Notes under the pieces: model-generated
The model's database searches: none
The model's input: the letters and a program-made list of their open reading frames with translations, nothing else
What the model was told of the DNA's origin: nothing
In this document: one piece after another, positions 8,012 to 17,709 of the stretch
Layout: each line of letters opens with the position of its first letter
Position numbering within the stretch: the first letter of the stretch is position 1
Made by a program: the position numbers and the translations under genes
Assembly: GCA_964652775.1 (NCBI GenBank)
Contig: CAZZAM010000017.1
Span: forward strand, 5,754 to 69,753
Direction: 5' to 3'
Length of the DNA stretch: 64,000 bases
Source of the DNA: UBA11346 sp038060575
GTDB taxonomy: Bacteria; Planctomycetota; UBA11346

Positions 8012-10108
8012 TCAGAATCCGACCAGATCGATCAGGGCGTTGGCGATGAGTTCAACACTGGGCAGGGTCGCATCAAGCAGCGCAAGATCGTGCGGTAGTG
8101 GGATGTCAGGCGGCGCGAGTCGGCGGATCGGCGCATCCAGACTGAGCAGGGCTTCCTGTGCGATGATGGCAGCGACTTCAGCGCCAAAGCCCGCGGTCAG
8201 CGTATCTTCGTGAACGATCAGGCAGCGTCGCGTTTTGGCGACCGATTCGAGTACGGTGGTGCGATCCCACGGCGATAGCGTGCGCAGGTCGATGACCTCG
8301 ATGGAGAGCCCACAACGCTCGGCGGCCTGCTCACAGCGACTTACCATCAGTCCCCAACTGACCACGGTGGCGGCTTTCCCTTCGCGGCGAATGCACGCCT
8401 TTCCGAAGGGTAGCGCGAACGCATCACCCGGATACGGACGACGAGCGGACACATCATCGAGCAACAAACGCTGTTCGAAAAATATCGTCGGATCATTGCC
8501 ACGCATCGCGCTGCGCAGCAGGCCGACGGCATCTTCGGCGTTTGATGGATACGCCACGCGCCAACCGACGGCGTGCGCCCACATCACTTCGTTGCTGACG
8601 CTGTGCCAGGGATCGCCGCATTTCGATGCGCCGCAGGGAATGCGGACGACGATCGGTGCCGCAAAACGATTGGTGGTGCGCCAGCGCACGGTGCCGCAAT
8701 TGTTCAACTGTTCGGTAGCCGGATCCGCGTACTTGCGGAACTGGATCTCGGCCACCGGCATCAGGCCGGCCATCGCGAGGCCGATTGCGCTGCCGATGAT
8801 GCCTTCTTCGGAGAGGCTCGTATCAAATACGCGGTCTGCACCGAACTGATCTTGCAGTCCCATCGTTGCAGCATGGACGCCGCCCTTGCGACCGACGTCT
8901 TCACCGAAAACCAAGAGCTTGTCGTTGGTTTTGAGCTCATGCGCCAGTGTGCGGCGAATTGCGGTGAGCATGTTGATGCGCGATGGTTCCGGTTCTGGCT
9001 GCGCGCTAGACGTGGGGAAAACGTGGCCTTCGACCGCTACGCCGCCTTGCTGTGCGAGTTCCGATGAGCCATCGGGTTTGGTTTCAGCGAAGACGTAGCG
9101 ACGCAGCGACTCGGGATTGGGCGGGGCGCGTTTCAGTGCGCGTTCCAATGCGGCATTGACCTCGTCGTGAACTGACCGTTCAAGTGCCTGCCACTGCGAC
9201 TCGCTGAAATGCGTGGGAACCAGATGCTGCTTCAGCTTGATCAGTGGGTCGCGCTCGCGTTCTGCGGCCACCGCTTCGGCAGGCTTGTACGCTTGCGTGT
9301 CCTGTCCCGAATGCCCGCATAGGCGCGGTACGGTGAGACGGATCAGCGCAGGTCCACGGTGCGAGCGGACATAGTCAACCGCCGTACGCAATTTGCGTGC
9401 AGCATCAACCGGATCGGTGCCATCGCCCTCGATGATGAACAAGTCGGTAAATGCAGCGAGATTGCGCGCGATGTTGCCGCCCGGCGTTTGCCGATGGCTG
9501 GGCACCGACAATGAGTAACCGTTATCCTCAATCGAAAACAGGTATGGCAGTTTCAACGTGGTCACGGTGTTGAGTGCGGCCCAGAATCCGTTGGTCGCAG
9601 TTGATCCGTCACCGCCCAATGCGACTGCGATGGATTGCTGATAACGGACATCGCCCATGACGCGCGACCGATGATCGATCGCCCGTGCCCAACCGACAGT
9701 GGGAGTGAACTGAGCGCCGACATCACCTGCCATTGGCAGAATCGTGGCAGCTCCACGCGAAGGCAGGTTGCAGACCGCGCCGATGTCGCGTCCGTCGCTG
9801 TAGCCGGCCGAACGTGCGAGGGCCGAGGCTAGCGCGTCTTCGCTACTCAGGCCCAGGCTGAGTAGGAGTGGGCGCGAACGGTAGTAGCCGCAAGCCGCAT
9901 CGCGTGCATTGGTCAGCAGCGATCCGAGCAGGATCTGTACCAACTCATGTCCCCGCGCTGAGAACTGGTAGAACATCAACCCCTTGGGCAGGAGTTGTTG
10001 CTCTTCCATGTCATCTAAAGCCCGTGAGGTCAGAACGAGACGCGCGATGCGCGACCAGTCGATCTGCGGTTCAGCACCGATACCAATTGGCTCCTGATTG
10101 GAGCTCAT
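8012..10108 (-). CDS. 2-oxoacid dehydrogenase E1, fused alpha and beta subunits
   Basis: The 698-residue protein joins an E1-alpha part and an E1-beta part. The alpha part (about 1-320) has the thiamine-diphosphate motif GDGSTATNGFWAALN near residue 168. The beta part (about 375-698) opens with LVFGEDVGRKGGVHAAT and contains FDTSLSEEGIIGSAIGLA. It decarboxylates a 2-oxoacid and passes the acyl group to E2. The fused form resembles branched-chain-type E1 enzymes. As the first gene of the phenylacetate operon it may use phenylpyruvate or a related aromatic 2-oxoacid, which is an inference from position. The sequence ACGAGG lies a few bases before the ATG. Confidence 0.9.
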   Translation of the reverse strand: MSSNQEPIGIGAEPQIDWSRIARLVLTSRALDDMEEQQLLPKGLMFYQFSARGHELVQILLGSLLTNARDAACGYYRSRPLLLSLGLSSEDALASALARSAGYSDGRDIGAVCNLPSRGAATILPMAGDVGAQFTPTVGWARAIDHRSRVMGDVRYQQSIAVALGGDGSTATNGFWAALNTVTTLKLPYLFSIEDNGYSLSVPSHRQTPGGNIARNLAAFTDLFIIEGDGTDPVDAARKLRTAVDYVRSHRGPALIRLTVPRLCGHSGQDTQAYKPAEAVAAERERDPLIKLKQHLVPTHFSESQWQALERSVHDEVNAALERALKRAPPNPESLRRYVFAETKPDGSSELAQQGGVAVEGHVFPTSSAQPEPEPSRINMLTAIRRTLAHELKTNDKLLVFGEDVGRKGGVHAATMGLQDQFGADRVFDTSLSEEGIIGSAIGLAMAGLMPVAEIQFRKYADPATEQLNNCGTVRWRTTNRFAAPIVVRIPCGASKCGDPWHSVSNEVMWAHAVGWRVAYPSNAEDAVGLLRSAMRGNDPTIFFEQRLLLDDVSARRPYPGDAFALPFGKACIRREGKAATVVSWGLMVSRCEQAAERCGLSIEVIDLRTLSPWDRTTVLESVAKTRRCLIVHEDTLTAGFGAEVAAIIAQEALLSLDAPIRRLAPPDIPLPHDLALLDATLPSVELIANALIDLVGF

Positions 10109-10471
10109 TCCGGACCTCGTAGGTAGGGCCGGACGCTATCTCATGCACCATGATGTAAAGGCGGGTTGAATTAAACCCACACACGAAAAACCAGCTGAAA
10201 AAACACGGGTAACGATGAGCCATTCAGCGTGACCAGGATGGCTATGCGGATCACGGGTCACTGATACACGTCCTTGCGTTATCGGTCCATGCTGGGGCCG
10301 TGCGGCGTCGGGCAGGCGAAGGTTCGCGGTTCGGTGGTGCAGACCCTGTTTAATGTGTAGTTGTACCGTATTTCAGAGGTTTCTTTCTCAGCGTATCCCA
10401 CAACACGAACAACAGATGCTGCATAGAGTCTGGATTTTTCGCTGTTTATAATGTGCGTGGAGCAACAAACC
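10109..10471. promoter_or_regulatory. Divergent intergenic region with a candidate promoter
   Basis: This 363-base gap separates the minus-strand phenylacetate operon from the plus-strand sugar block, so it must hold promoters for both. A perfect TATAAT lies at 10447-10452, upstream of the chosen start of the UroD-like gene, but I see no clear -35 box 17 bases before it. A GGAG at 10459-10462 sits nine bases before the ATG at 10472. I found no convincing operator. Confidence 0.4.
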
Positions 10472-11638
10472 ATGCACGCACAGCTTCAAGCCCCGCCCGA
10501 TGGCGTCCACGCTCTTCCACCACGTTCAGCCTGGAGCAGCGAGGCGCGCGCGTACCGCGATTTCTACGCCATGGTGCCGGGCGCTCCGCTGATCCGCCGC
10601 GAGTTTGGCCTCGGGTATTGCATCGATGCGTGGCGTGAAGCTGGATTGCCGAAGCAGGACCTGAGCGAACTGTTCATGTGGGATCGTAATCCTCGCTTCG
10701 GGCTTGGTCATCTGGGTTGGTGTGAGGCGGCCTTCCATCCCGTCTTTGAGGAGAAGATCCTTGAGGATCGTGGTGAGCACGAATTGGTGCAGGACTTCGC
10801 CGGACGTCAGGTCCTGTTTTTCAAGGGTCGTCGCAACGGGTTCATGCCGGAATACCTCGATCATCCGGTCAAAGATATGACGACGTGGCAGCGCGATGTG
10901 CGTTGGCGGCTTGATCCCACATCGGCTGGGCGTTTTGATTATCTGCCTGAGTTGATCGAGAAAGGTCAGCGCGCAGCGGCTACCGGTGCTTGGATCGAGC
11001 AGGGCTTGGTCGGTGGATACATGTATCTGCGCAGTCTGGTTGGCCCCGAACAGTTGCTCTACATGTTCCACGATGCGCCGGAACTGGTCGAGGACTGCAT
11101 GCGGGCGTGGTTTGAACTGTCGGACGCGGTAATGGAGGAACACCAACGCCATTTCTCGCTCGATGAAATTTTTCTCGCCGAGGACATCTGCTATAATAAA
11201 GGCTCGCTCATATCACCGGCCATGATGCGTAAGCATCTCTTCCCCTGGTACCGCCGCTTGATCGACAATGCGAAGGCCCGGCAGTTGGATCAGACCAGAA
11301 AAATCCATCTCCAGGTGGATACCGATGGCGACTGTCGACCAGTCATCGCCGTGTATAACGAATTGGGACTGGACATGATGAGCCCGTTCGAGGTCGCTTC
11401 GGGATGTGATGTGGTTGCGATCGCCAAGCAGTGGCCCGACCTGCGGATGCTTGGTGGCATGGATAAGCGGGTGTTGTCGCAGAGTCTCGCTGACATCGAC
11501 GCGATGGTTGAACGGATCATTCCCGCCATGCGTGCGCGCGGCGGCTACATTCCGACCATCGATCATGGCGTTCCGCCGGAAACACCGTGGCAAAACTATC
11601 TGCATTACCGTCGTCGCTGCGTTGAGCTTGGTGGCTGA
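10472..11638 (+). CDS. UroD-family (uroporphyrinogen decarboxylase-like) protein
   Basis: This 388-residue protein is similar to the UroD/methyltransferase fold seen in many proteins of PVC bacteria that are not haem enzymes. Recognisable parts are EDICYNKGSLISPAMMRKHL near residue 235, LDMMSPFEVASGCDVV near 300, and IDHGVPPETPWQNYLHY at the C-terminus. The ATG at 10472 is preferred over the one at 10451 because a GGAG lies nine bases before it. No heme genes are nearby; the neighbours are sugar regulators and glycosidases, so a role in sugar or methyl-group metabolism is more likely than haem synthesis. The substrate is unknown. Confidence 0.75.
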   Translation: MHAQLQAPPDGVHALPPRSAWSSEARAYRDFYAMVPGAPLIRREFGLGYCIDAWREAGLPKQDLSELFMWDRNPRFGLGHLGWCEAAFHPVFEEKILEDRGEHELVQDFAGRQVLFFKGRRNGFMPEYLDHPVKDMTTWQRDVRWRLDPTSAGRFDYLPELIEKGQRAAATGAWIEQGLVGGYMYLRSLVGPEQLLYMFHDAPELVEDCMRAWFELSDAVMEEHQRHFSLDEIFLAEDICYNKGSLISPAMMRKHLFPWYRRLIDNAKARQLDQTRKIHLQVDTDGDCRPVIAVYNELGLDMMSPFEVASGCDVVAIAKQWPDLRMLGGMDKRVLSQSLADIDAMVERIIPAMRARGGYIPTIDHGVPPETPWQNYLHYRRRCVELGG

Positions 11639-11685
11639 GGCGATTGCCTGAGCATGACCGATTAACCGATAAAATGCATTCGAAT

Positions 11686-11810
11686 GAACAGGAGGCGCAG
11701 AGACACAGAGGACAGAAGAGTTTAGCAGAAGCGACGTTGTCATCTGCAGGGTCATCTGTCCACAGCCCCTAACTCCCTCGGACCTCTGCGGCTCTGCGTC
11801 TCCTGTTCTT
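11686..11810. repeat. Inverted pair of arms (GAACAGGAGGCGCAGAG type)
   Basis: Arms at 11686-11712 and 11781-11810 are imperfect reverse complements. The word CAGAG recurs, but the outer end is GAACAGGA instead of CAAGGCAACC. It lies between the UroD-like gene and an AraC gene, in the position of a transcription terminator. Confidence 0.85.
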
Positions 11811-11874
11811 TGAAATGCAGGGTCGACGCTGACATCGCGGATGCGTTCCGGCAAAGCGCTGGCAGATTACCGGC

Positions 11875-12654
11875 ATGCTCATCATGGTTGGCAATGCCCA
11901 GCAACCAGCCGGTCACGCCTTCGCGCGTGGTCCGGGTTTTTCCCACTGGACGATTGGTTTGCTACGCAAGGGGAGCGCGCGCTTTCAGATTGGCGAAGTG
12001 CAGGTTTCGGTGCGCGCGGGAGAGTTCGCAATCATCCATCCACGTACGGCGTACCAGGTCGTATTGCCCAACGGCGGCGAGGAATCGTGGGCGATTCTCA
12101 GTCCACCACCCAGCTGGGGAGAGCTACTCGCGTGGCCGGAAACCGCACCAGGTTGTGCGCTGGTGTCAGGTCATGGCAGTCACGCGTCTAGGGCGCATGC
12201 CGCATTTCGCGAGGCTGAACAATGGTGGGCCGGTGGATCGCCACGCCGCGCCGCGTTGGCGATGAATGCGATCGAACGCTGTCTGTTGCTGCTGGCCAAC
12301 GATCGTCCGGGCGAGGCCTGGGCAGATCTGCATCCGGGTGTGCGGTTAGTGCTTGCCTGGTTGGCGCCAGGACCGGCAGCGAAGGTAACGATTCAGGAAC
12401 TCGCTCGGCGAGCGGGCATGTCGGCATCTCACCTTGCGCACACGTTTACCGAGCAAGTTGGCGAAGCGCCGTTGTCTTGGTTGGAAGGCCGCCGCATCGC
12501 GCGTGCGCAGCAGTTGTTGCTGACTACCGATCAGCCAGTGAAGCGCATCGCCCAGGAATGCGGCTTTGCGGATGGCGAACACCTCGCGCGGCGCTTTCGT
12601 GCCCGCATCGGTTGCAGTCCGGTGGCGTGGCGTCACCGTCCGATCATGGCGTGA
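11875..12654 (+). CDS. AraC-family transcriptional regulator
   Basis: This 259-residue regulator has an N-terminal cupin-like sensing half (ARFQIGEVQVSVRAGEFAII around 35-55). Its C-terminal double helix-turn-helix half has the first helix pair in TIQELARRAGMSASHLAHTF and the second in VKRIAQECGFADGEHLARRF, ending with the usual CSPVAWR segment. Such proteins sense a sugar and activate adjacent transport and hydrolase genes. Here a permease and a GH51 gene follow, so they are the likely targets. Confidence 0.9.
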   Translation: MLIMVGNAQQPAGHAFARGPGFSHWTIGLLRKGSARFQIGEVQVSVRAGEFAIIHPRTAYQVVLPNGGEESWAILSPPPSWGELLAWPETAPGCALVSGHGSHASRAHAAFREAEQWWAGGSPRRAALAMNAIERCLLLLANDRPGEAWADLHPGVRLVLAWLAPGPAAKVTIQELARRAGMSASHLAHTFTEQVGEAPLSWLEGRRIARAQQLLLTTDQPVKRIAQECGFADGEHLARRFRARIGCSPVAWRHRPIMA

Positions 12655-12724
12655 CCACAGTCAGCGCCAGGATTGGTGCAGTCGGTGCCATGGCTGGACC
12701 GGATGATGTGGTTAGGTTTTAACG

Positions 12725-13591
12725 ATGCTGATTCTCTGGGCCGCGCTGTCGGGTGCTTGTTTCGCTCTGATCCCGGTCGCCATCAACATGGCGGCTGGAA
12801 GAAACGTCGAGCCGCGGCATCTATTGATGGTTGCCATGCCGCTCTGCGCATTGGTTATGTTGCCCGGCGCGCTTGTTCATCCGGCACCGCTGGTGGTATG
12901 GCTGACCGGCATCGGCATCGGTGGGGCACAGTTCGGTGCGATTATGGCGCTGCGTTGGGGGCTTCGGTTCGGTCCGATGGCGCCGCTCTGGTGCGCGCAG
13001 TTGCTCGGCTTCGTAGTGGCCGTGTTGTGGTGTTGGTGGAATTGGTCAGAGGAACTCACCGTTGGTCGTTTGATAGCAGTGTTGGCAGCGGTCGCATCGG
13101 TCATCGCTGCGGCTTGGCAGGTCGGTGGCAACGGTAACTCCGCACGCCGCAGTATCGTTCCCTATGCTGTTGCCCTGGTCGCAGTTTGGTTGCTCAATGG
13201 CGCAACCAATGCGGCATTCAAAGAACTATCTATGCAACCATGTGGTGAGAGTGGCAACCTGATGTCGGTGTATGGTGATTTGTTGCTGGTGTTGATGTAT
13301 GCGACCATAGGCATCGGAGCTGCGGCTGACCTCGTCTGGCGTCCAGCGCGAGCGCCAGTGGTCGCCACCATTGGTTATGCAGCAATGCTCGCAGGTGGAT
13401 CGCTGGGAGGTTTGGCTTTGCTGCGCTGGTGTCTGAGCGCTCCGGCATCTCTGGTTTTTACGATAAATACCGCATCTTCGTTGTTGGCTGCAATTGCTCT
13501 GGCATGGCTGTTTTGGCGCGAACGCCCCACCCTGACAGGTTGGATCAGCTTGGCTTGTGCGCTGGTCGCAGTGATGGCAGCGGCGTGGTAA
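12725..13591 (+). CDS. DMT-superfamily (EamA/RhaT-like) membrane transporter
   Basis: The 288-residue protein is almost entirely hydrophobic, with about ten membrane segments in two repeats of five, the drug/metabolite transporter pattern. No substrate can be read from the sequence. It follows an AraC regulator by 70 bases, and its stop codon directly abuts the stop of the convergent GH51 gene with no bases between, so no separate terminator fits there. Sugar uptake is a plausible role from context. Confidence 0.75.
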   Translation: MLILWAALSGACFALIPVAINMAAGRNVEPRHLLMVAMPLCALVMLPGALVHPAPLVVWLTGIGIGGAQFGAIMALRWGLRFGPMAPLWCAQLLGFVVAVLWCWWNWSEELTVGRLIAVLAAVASVIAAAWQVGGNGNSARRSIVPYAVALVAVWLLNGATNAAFKELSMQPCGESGNLMSVYGDLLLVLMYATIGIGAAADLVWRPARAPVVATIGYAAMLAGGSLGGLALLRWCLSAPASLVFTINTASSLLAAIALAWLFWRERPTLTGWISLACALVAVMAAAW

Positions 13592-15403
13592 TTACGCTCG
13601 GCAAATGATCCGCACCAGCGACATGGGCGGCAAGGTCACGCGGTTGCCGGCGATTATCGGCTGGAGGGCAGTCACTGGTTCAAGTATGGCGCGGGCTGTC
13701 AGTCCCTGCGCATCGCTGATGGAGCCGAGACCGTTAAGTTCCACCGCGGCGGAATCCGTACTGCTGAAGTTGACCAGGAATCCAAATAGCTGATGACCAC
13801 GGCGAATGAAGTTGGCATCAACGGCTTTGCCCTTGCTGGTCAAGGCAGGTGCAGCGACTTCCAACGCCAGTACTTCGCCGGGCAAGGCATCGGCGTAGAG
13901 TTGAAAGACGCGCACCAGATCTGAACGCACCACCTGACCATCATGGACGTGGACCATGCCCATGGTGTTGAACAACGAATAAAAGTTGGCGACTTCCAAG
14001 ATCTCGCCCAGGCGACAGAAGGCATTGAGATAGCCGGCGGCGTAGAGGCAGTGGCGGATGTCATTGGGCTCGAAGAATCCCGCGTGATCGTTGTGGCTGG
14101 CGCGGGTCCAATAATTCCATTCGACGATGCCCATGTGGCAGTTCAGCTTGGCGTCACGAATGCTGTCAGCTTGGCGTTGCAGATCAGCTTGTTTGTCGGC
14201 CAAGTTGTTGACGACGCGCGCCATCGTGTCGGGCAGCGGCAGGTTGTCGGGGCCACCGGCATAACGGGTGACGACGAGCAGATCGAATAGTCCTGCTGCC
14301 TGTTCGATGACCGCGCTTCGCCAGGGCGTGATCAGATCACTGCGCATCCCGCCGGACTCGAACTCGCCGATCGCCAACATGCGTGCTTCCGGATAGGCCG
14401 CACGAACGAGCGGGACAAAATCGCGCAACTGCGCGGCATACATCGCGCCGGTCATGTGGCCGATTTCCCAGGTGCCGTAGTTCTCGTTGCCGAACATGAT
14501 GTAGGCGGCGGGAATTGGCAGTTTGCGCTGCTGATACCAAGCGCGGACGTAGGCGGCCCAGGCGGCGGCTTGTTCAGGCGTGGCGGTCGTGGTGTTGAGC
14601 GTGATGAACGGACGGATGTTGCGCGCGACGCACAGTTCCAAATATTCGTCGGTTCCGAAATCATACTGCATCTTGTACTTGAATACCGGATCGTCGCACA
14701 CCGGGCGCAGATGCACCGGACCGACACCGTGTTCCCAATGGTAGGTGCAGGTGGCGCAGCCGCCGGGGAATCGCAGCACCGGACAGGGGATTCCCTCCAA
14801 CGCAGCCGCAACGGCCGGACTCACGTGGCCTTCGCCGACTGGGCGCAGGTGAATTTGGTCGATGATGATGCGACTGTCGCCGGGGATTTGGATGAACAAC
14901 GATGCGGCATGGCTGGTGCCGGGCGAACGAATGCGGCAGGTGCGACGATGCCAGTGCGCGAGATCGACCAGCATCTCGGCCTTGCTGGCGTCGGGTGCCG
15001 TCTGACCAGGCAGACGCAGTTCGACGCTCACCTGCACTGGTCGATGTTGCGCGCGCGCCCACAGTTCGATTTCAAACTCCTCGCCGTCCGCAAGGTGGAG
15101 GTTCGCCTGCATGATGCCAGCTTGTCCATCTTGCTTGTAATAATGCACCACCTGGGCCTCGCGGCCGGACAGATACATGCCGGGAAGCAATCGGCAGTTG
15201 AGGCCACTCATCGTATTGCCGATCGGTTCCCATGCGTCGGCGATGCCGGTCTGTGGGTTCTCTGGCCCGGCGAACTTGGAATTGCGCAGTCGATCAGAAA
15301 GTAGCGCCGGCACCGTATTTTCGTAGGCCTCGATGTTGTTGCCAAGTAGTTGGGCACTGGCGTGGCCAAGGCTGGCACCGGTGGGTGTGATGGTGACGTG
15401 CAT
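13592..15403 (-). CDS. GH51-like alpha-L-arabinofuranosidase
   Basis: This 603-residue protein has the GH51 layout. An N-terminal beta domain is followed by the barrel with CPVLRFPGGCATCTYHWEHG near residue 208, the acid/base glutamate in FGNENYG (residue 307), and the nucleophile glutamate in GIVEWNYW (residue 428). No signal peptide is visible, so it would act in the cytoplasm on short arabino-oligosaccharides taken up by a transporter. It ends a minus-strand run with an AAC(3)-like and a ceramidase-like gene. The two catalytic glutamates and their spacing make the clan assignment good; the substrate is inferred. Confidence 0.85.
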   Translation of the reverse strand: MHVTITPTGASLGHASAQLLGNNIEAYENTVPALLSDRLRNSKFAGPENPQTGIADAWEPIGNTMSGLNCRLLPGMYLSGREAQVVHYYKQDGQAGIMQANLHLADGEEFEIELWARAQHRPVQVSVELRLPGQTAPDASKAEMLVDLAHWHRRTCRIRSPGTSHAASLFIQIPGDSRIIIDQIHLRPVGEGHVSPAVAAALEGIPCPVLRFPGGCATCTYHWEHGVGPVHLRPVCDDPVFKYKMQYDFGTDEYLELCVARNIRPFITLNTTTATPEQAAAWAAYVRAWYQQRKLPIPAAYIMFGNENYGTWEIGHMTGAMYAAQLRDFVPLVRAAYPEARMLAIGEFESGGMRSDLITPWRSAVIEQAAGLFDLLVVTRYAGGPDNLPLPDTMARVVNNLADKQADLQRQADSIRDAKLNCHMGIVEWNYWTRASHNDHAGFFEPNDIRHCLYAAGYLNAFCRLGEILEVANFYSLFNTMGMVHVHDGQVVRSDLVRVFQLYADALPGEVLALEVAAPALTSKGKAVDANFIRRGHQLFGFLVNFSSTDSAAVELNGLGSISDAQGLTARAILEPVTALQPIIAGNRVTLPPMSLVRIICRA

Positions 15404-15412
15404 GGTGGTCTT

Positions 15413-16165
15413 TCAGGTTGGCGGGAGAACGATGCTGGGATCTGAACGTAGGCGTTCGATCAACCAGTCGGCGGCGAGTCGTGCATCGAGTAAGCGCAGT
15501 TGACAGTCATGGATCTGCGTCACGCGCAGCGCGCCCGCTGCAATGAGGTGCGGTTCAAGTCGAGGATACTGATCCCACGTGTTGGTGATGTGTCCACGCA
15601 TGGTGACGGGAATCGAGCGGCCATCGGCGGCGATACAGGTCAGTGGAATCGCGTCACGTGACGCAACCCACGGCATGCTGGCCCATTCTTCGCAGCCATG
15701 AAACAAGGTGCAGCACGCGAGGTCGGCACCAATTATGAGGACTTTGCCGCCCCAGGTGCACAAACGCTCGTAGGGTCCGCCGGCCGGGCAGGGCGTGCGG
15801 TCACGTTCATGTCCCTCGGTTAGGGCCAGCGCACGTGGACCAATGGCGGCGATGCTGTGGGTTGGATGCAGACTGCGCACGGCGGCTGGTCGCAGGCGGA
15901 AGATATTGCTGAGTGCGCCGACGTTGGAGGGGGTGAGGGTTTGGTGGAACACCGGCTGATCGCGGTTCACTACCTTCCACGTATGGCTTGGCATCGCGAC
16001 GGTTCCATCGCGACCAACCGTATCAAGCAACGCATCGATAACCGCGTCTGCGCCACCATCGATCGGCCCAAGTTTGCGCAGCGCGCTGTGGACCAAGACA
16101 AGATCACCCACACCGAGTCCCGCAGCACGGAATGCATCAGCGAGACTGGAGCGAGTCCAGGTCAT
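15413..16165 (-). CDS. AAC(3)-family N-acetyltransferase-like protein
   Basis: This 250-residue protein resembles aminoglycoside 3-N-acetyltransferases. VHSALRKLG near residue 25, AMPSHTWKV near 57 and the conserved SLHPTHSIAAIGPRA near 99 form the CoA and substrate site of this family. It overlaps the upstream ceramidase-like gene by four bases (ATGA) and lies ten bases before GH51, so the three are one operon. In sugar clusters a role in amino-sugar acetylation is more plausible than antibiotic resistance, though resistance is not excluded. Confidence 0.8.
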   Translation of the reverse strand: MTWTRSSLADAFRAAGLGVGDLVLVHSALRKLGPIDGGADAVIDALLDTVGRDGTVAMPSHTWKVVNRDQPVFHQTLTPSNVGALSNIFRLRPAAVRSLHPTHSIAAIGPRALALTEGHERDRTPCPAGGPYERLCTWGGKVLIIGADLACCTLFHGCEEWASMPWVASRDAIPLTCIAADGRSIPVTMRGHITNTWDQYPRLEPHLIAAGALRVTQIHDCQLRLLDARLAADWLIERLRSDPSIVLPPT

Positions 16166-17541
16166 GCTGACTGAGCCGCCTGCTGTTGGTTGGGAAACAA
16201 ACCTGCGATGGCGGCGAGAGTTGCTTCGACCAGCACCTGTCCGCCTTCAGATCCAATCGGCGAGGATGCTGGATGCGAGCCATAATCACCGGTCTGCATC
16301 GAACGGGCACAGGCGAGATACCCGGCGCTGCCACCGGCTAATTGCACCAGCAGGGTCTGGCCAGTAGGACTGCGCGCTTTGATTTGCATGGCGTAGTCGA
16401 TGTAGAGTTCGAACGGGTTGGTGGCGATGACGGCGTCGCCCAGACGAACAATATGCAGCGTTGGTTGAGCTTGCGGCATCGGCTGATCGCGATCGTAGGC
16501 ATCCACAACTTCCTGCAGTCGTTGCGGCCACCACTGGTCGGGGTCGCTCCGTTGGACCAGAAACTCAGCGCGTTTAACGGCGGCCCAATCGCGCTCTGAG
16601 CGGGTGACGCGGCGGCCAGGCAGTACTGGTCGGATAGTGGTGCAGGCAACCGGAACTGCGCCGGTCATCGGCTTCGTGCATGCGAGGGCGCGCGTCACTG
16701 CATCGGCTACACGCTGAGCGATCTCCTGGCGTTCGCTGAGGCCACTGCGCGCGCGCATCTCGGCTTCTTGGCGTCCGTAGAGCAGCGGATGTGGCGACTG
16801 ATCACCAGCGGCTCCGCATAGCGGCAGCACAACGAGATGTTGGCCGAGGCGCTTACGCAGTTCAAGCCGGATGTCGTGCCAGAAGTCGGCCGAGAATGTT
16901 TCCAGATGCTCCTCGACTTGTGAGGGACATGGAATATCGATGACGACGCCGGAGATGCTACCATCGTCCTCCCAGATGAAGATCATGTCGAGACTGTGAT
17001 CCGCGAATCCCTCAATGTGTCGAAACGCGGGATCATCGGTCTTGCCGTACATCCGGGCGAGTCCGTTCGCATACACCGCGCGGCGGTTGTGGCCGACCAC
17101 GGCGTGTGCGAAGGCGCGACCGATGTGCCGACTGCGCCGTTGTCCCCACGCATCAACGGCCGCCGTGGCCGCGTTCGCGACCAGCCAGTCGTGGCCTTCT
17201 TTGGCTGTCATCACGTCGCCGCCCGGATGAGCGTATTTACCGGGAATAGTCATGAACCCATCGTGGGTATGGGTTGCGTTCAGGACCACTGGGCAGCCGG
17301 ATAATTCCGGTACCCGTTTCCATACCTCAGCGCTCACGTCGTTCTGCAGCTCTTCGGTAAAGTTAGTGAGGTCACAGGAGACGAATACCGCACGGCCGTT
17401 GGGTGTACCGCCGTCGAGCGCCAACGCGGTCAGGGTGAGCGGATCAGCAGCCTCTCGTCCAATGCGCACATACATTTGACCTGGAATAACCGCGGGACGT
17501 TGTGGAGTGATATCGCGCGAGGCCCAGCCGATACGAGGCAT
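16162..17541 (-). CDS. Neutral/alkaline ceramidase-like hydrolase
   Basis: This protein of 459 residues starts at the ATG at 17541, eight or so bases after AGGAGA; the longer open frame lacks a better start. It matches the N-terminal domain of neutral ceramidases: IGWASRDITPQRP at the start, the metal-binding NATHTHDGF near residue 90 and LPLCGAAGDQSPHP near 240. No signal peptide is seen, unlike secreted ceramidases. PVC genomes carry many such homologues next to sugar genes, and their true amide or ester substrate is unknown. It is first in a three-gene operon. Confidence 0.8.
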   Translation of the reverse strand: MPRIGWASRDITPQRPAVIPGQMYVRIGREAADPLTLTALALDGGTPNGRAVFVSCDLTNFTEELQNDVSAEVWKRVPELSGCPVVLNATHTHDGFMTIPGKYAHPGGDVMTAKEGHDWLVANAATAAVDAWGQRRSRHIGRAFAHAVVGHNRRAVYANGLARMYGKTDDPAFRHIEGFADHSLDMIFIWEDDGSISGVVIDIPCPSQVEEHLETFSADFWHDIRLELRKRLGQHLVVLPLCGAAGDQSPHPLLYGRQEAEMRARSGLSERQEIAQRVADAVTRALACTKPMTGAVPVACTTIRPVLPGRRVTRSERDWAAVKRAEFLVQRSDPDQWWPQRLQEVVDAYDRDQPMPQAQPTLHIVRLGDAVIATNPFELYIDYAMQIKARSPTGQTLLVQLAGGSAGYLACARSMQTGDYGSHPASSPIGSEGGQVLVEATLAAIAGLFPNQQQAAQSA

Positions 17542-17709
17542 GTGTGTCTCTCCTGGTGTGGCATGGTCTTGATTACTACCCGAGTCTCCAGGGCTTGTTC
17601 TGCGATCTCCCTGGTTGCGACTGCGACGATACAACAAGTTAAAGACCAGAGAGTTGTCGATCGCCCGCAAGGCGGTTGACACCAAGGCCCAGTATCCAGG
17701 TTCACTCTC

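Noticed and set aside
10279..10473. 64-residue open frame on the minus strand upstream of the UroD-like gene
   Set aside because: No ribosome site, no recognisable features and it covers the presumed promoter region.
14456..15304. 282-residue frame antisense to GH51
   Set aside because: Catalytic motifs of GH51 are on the minus strand; GC-rich third positions open the antisense frame.
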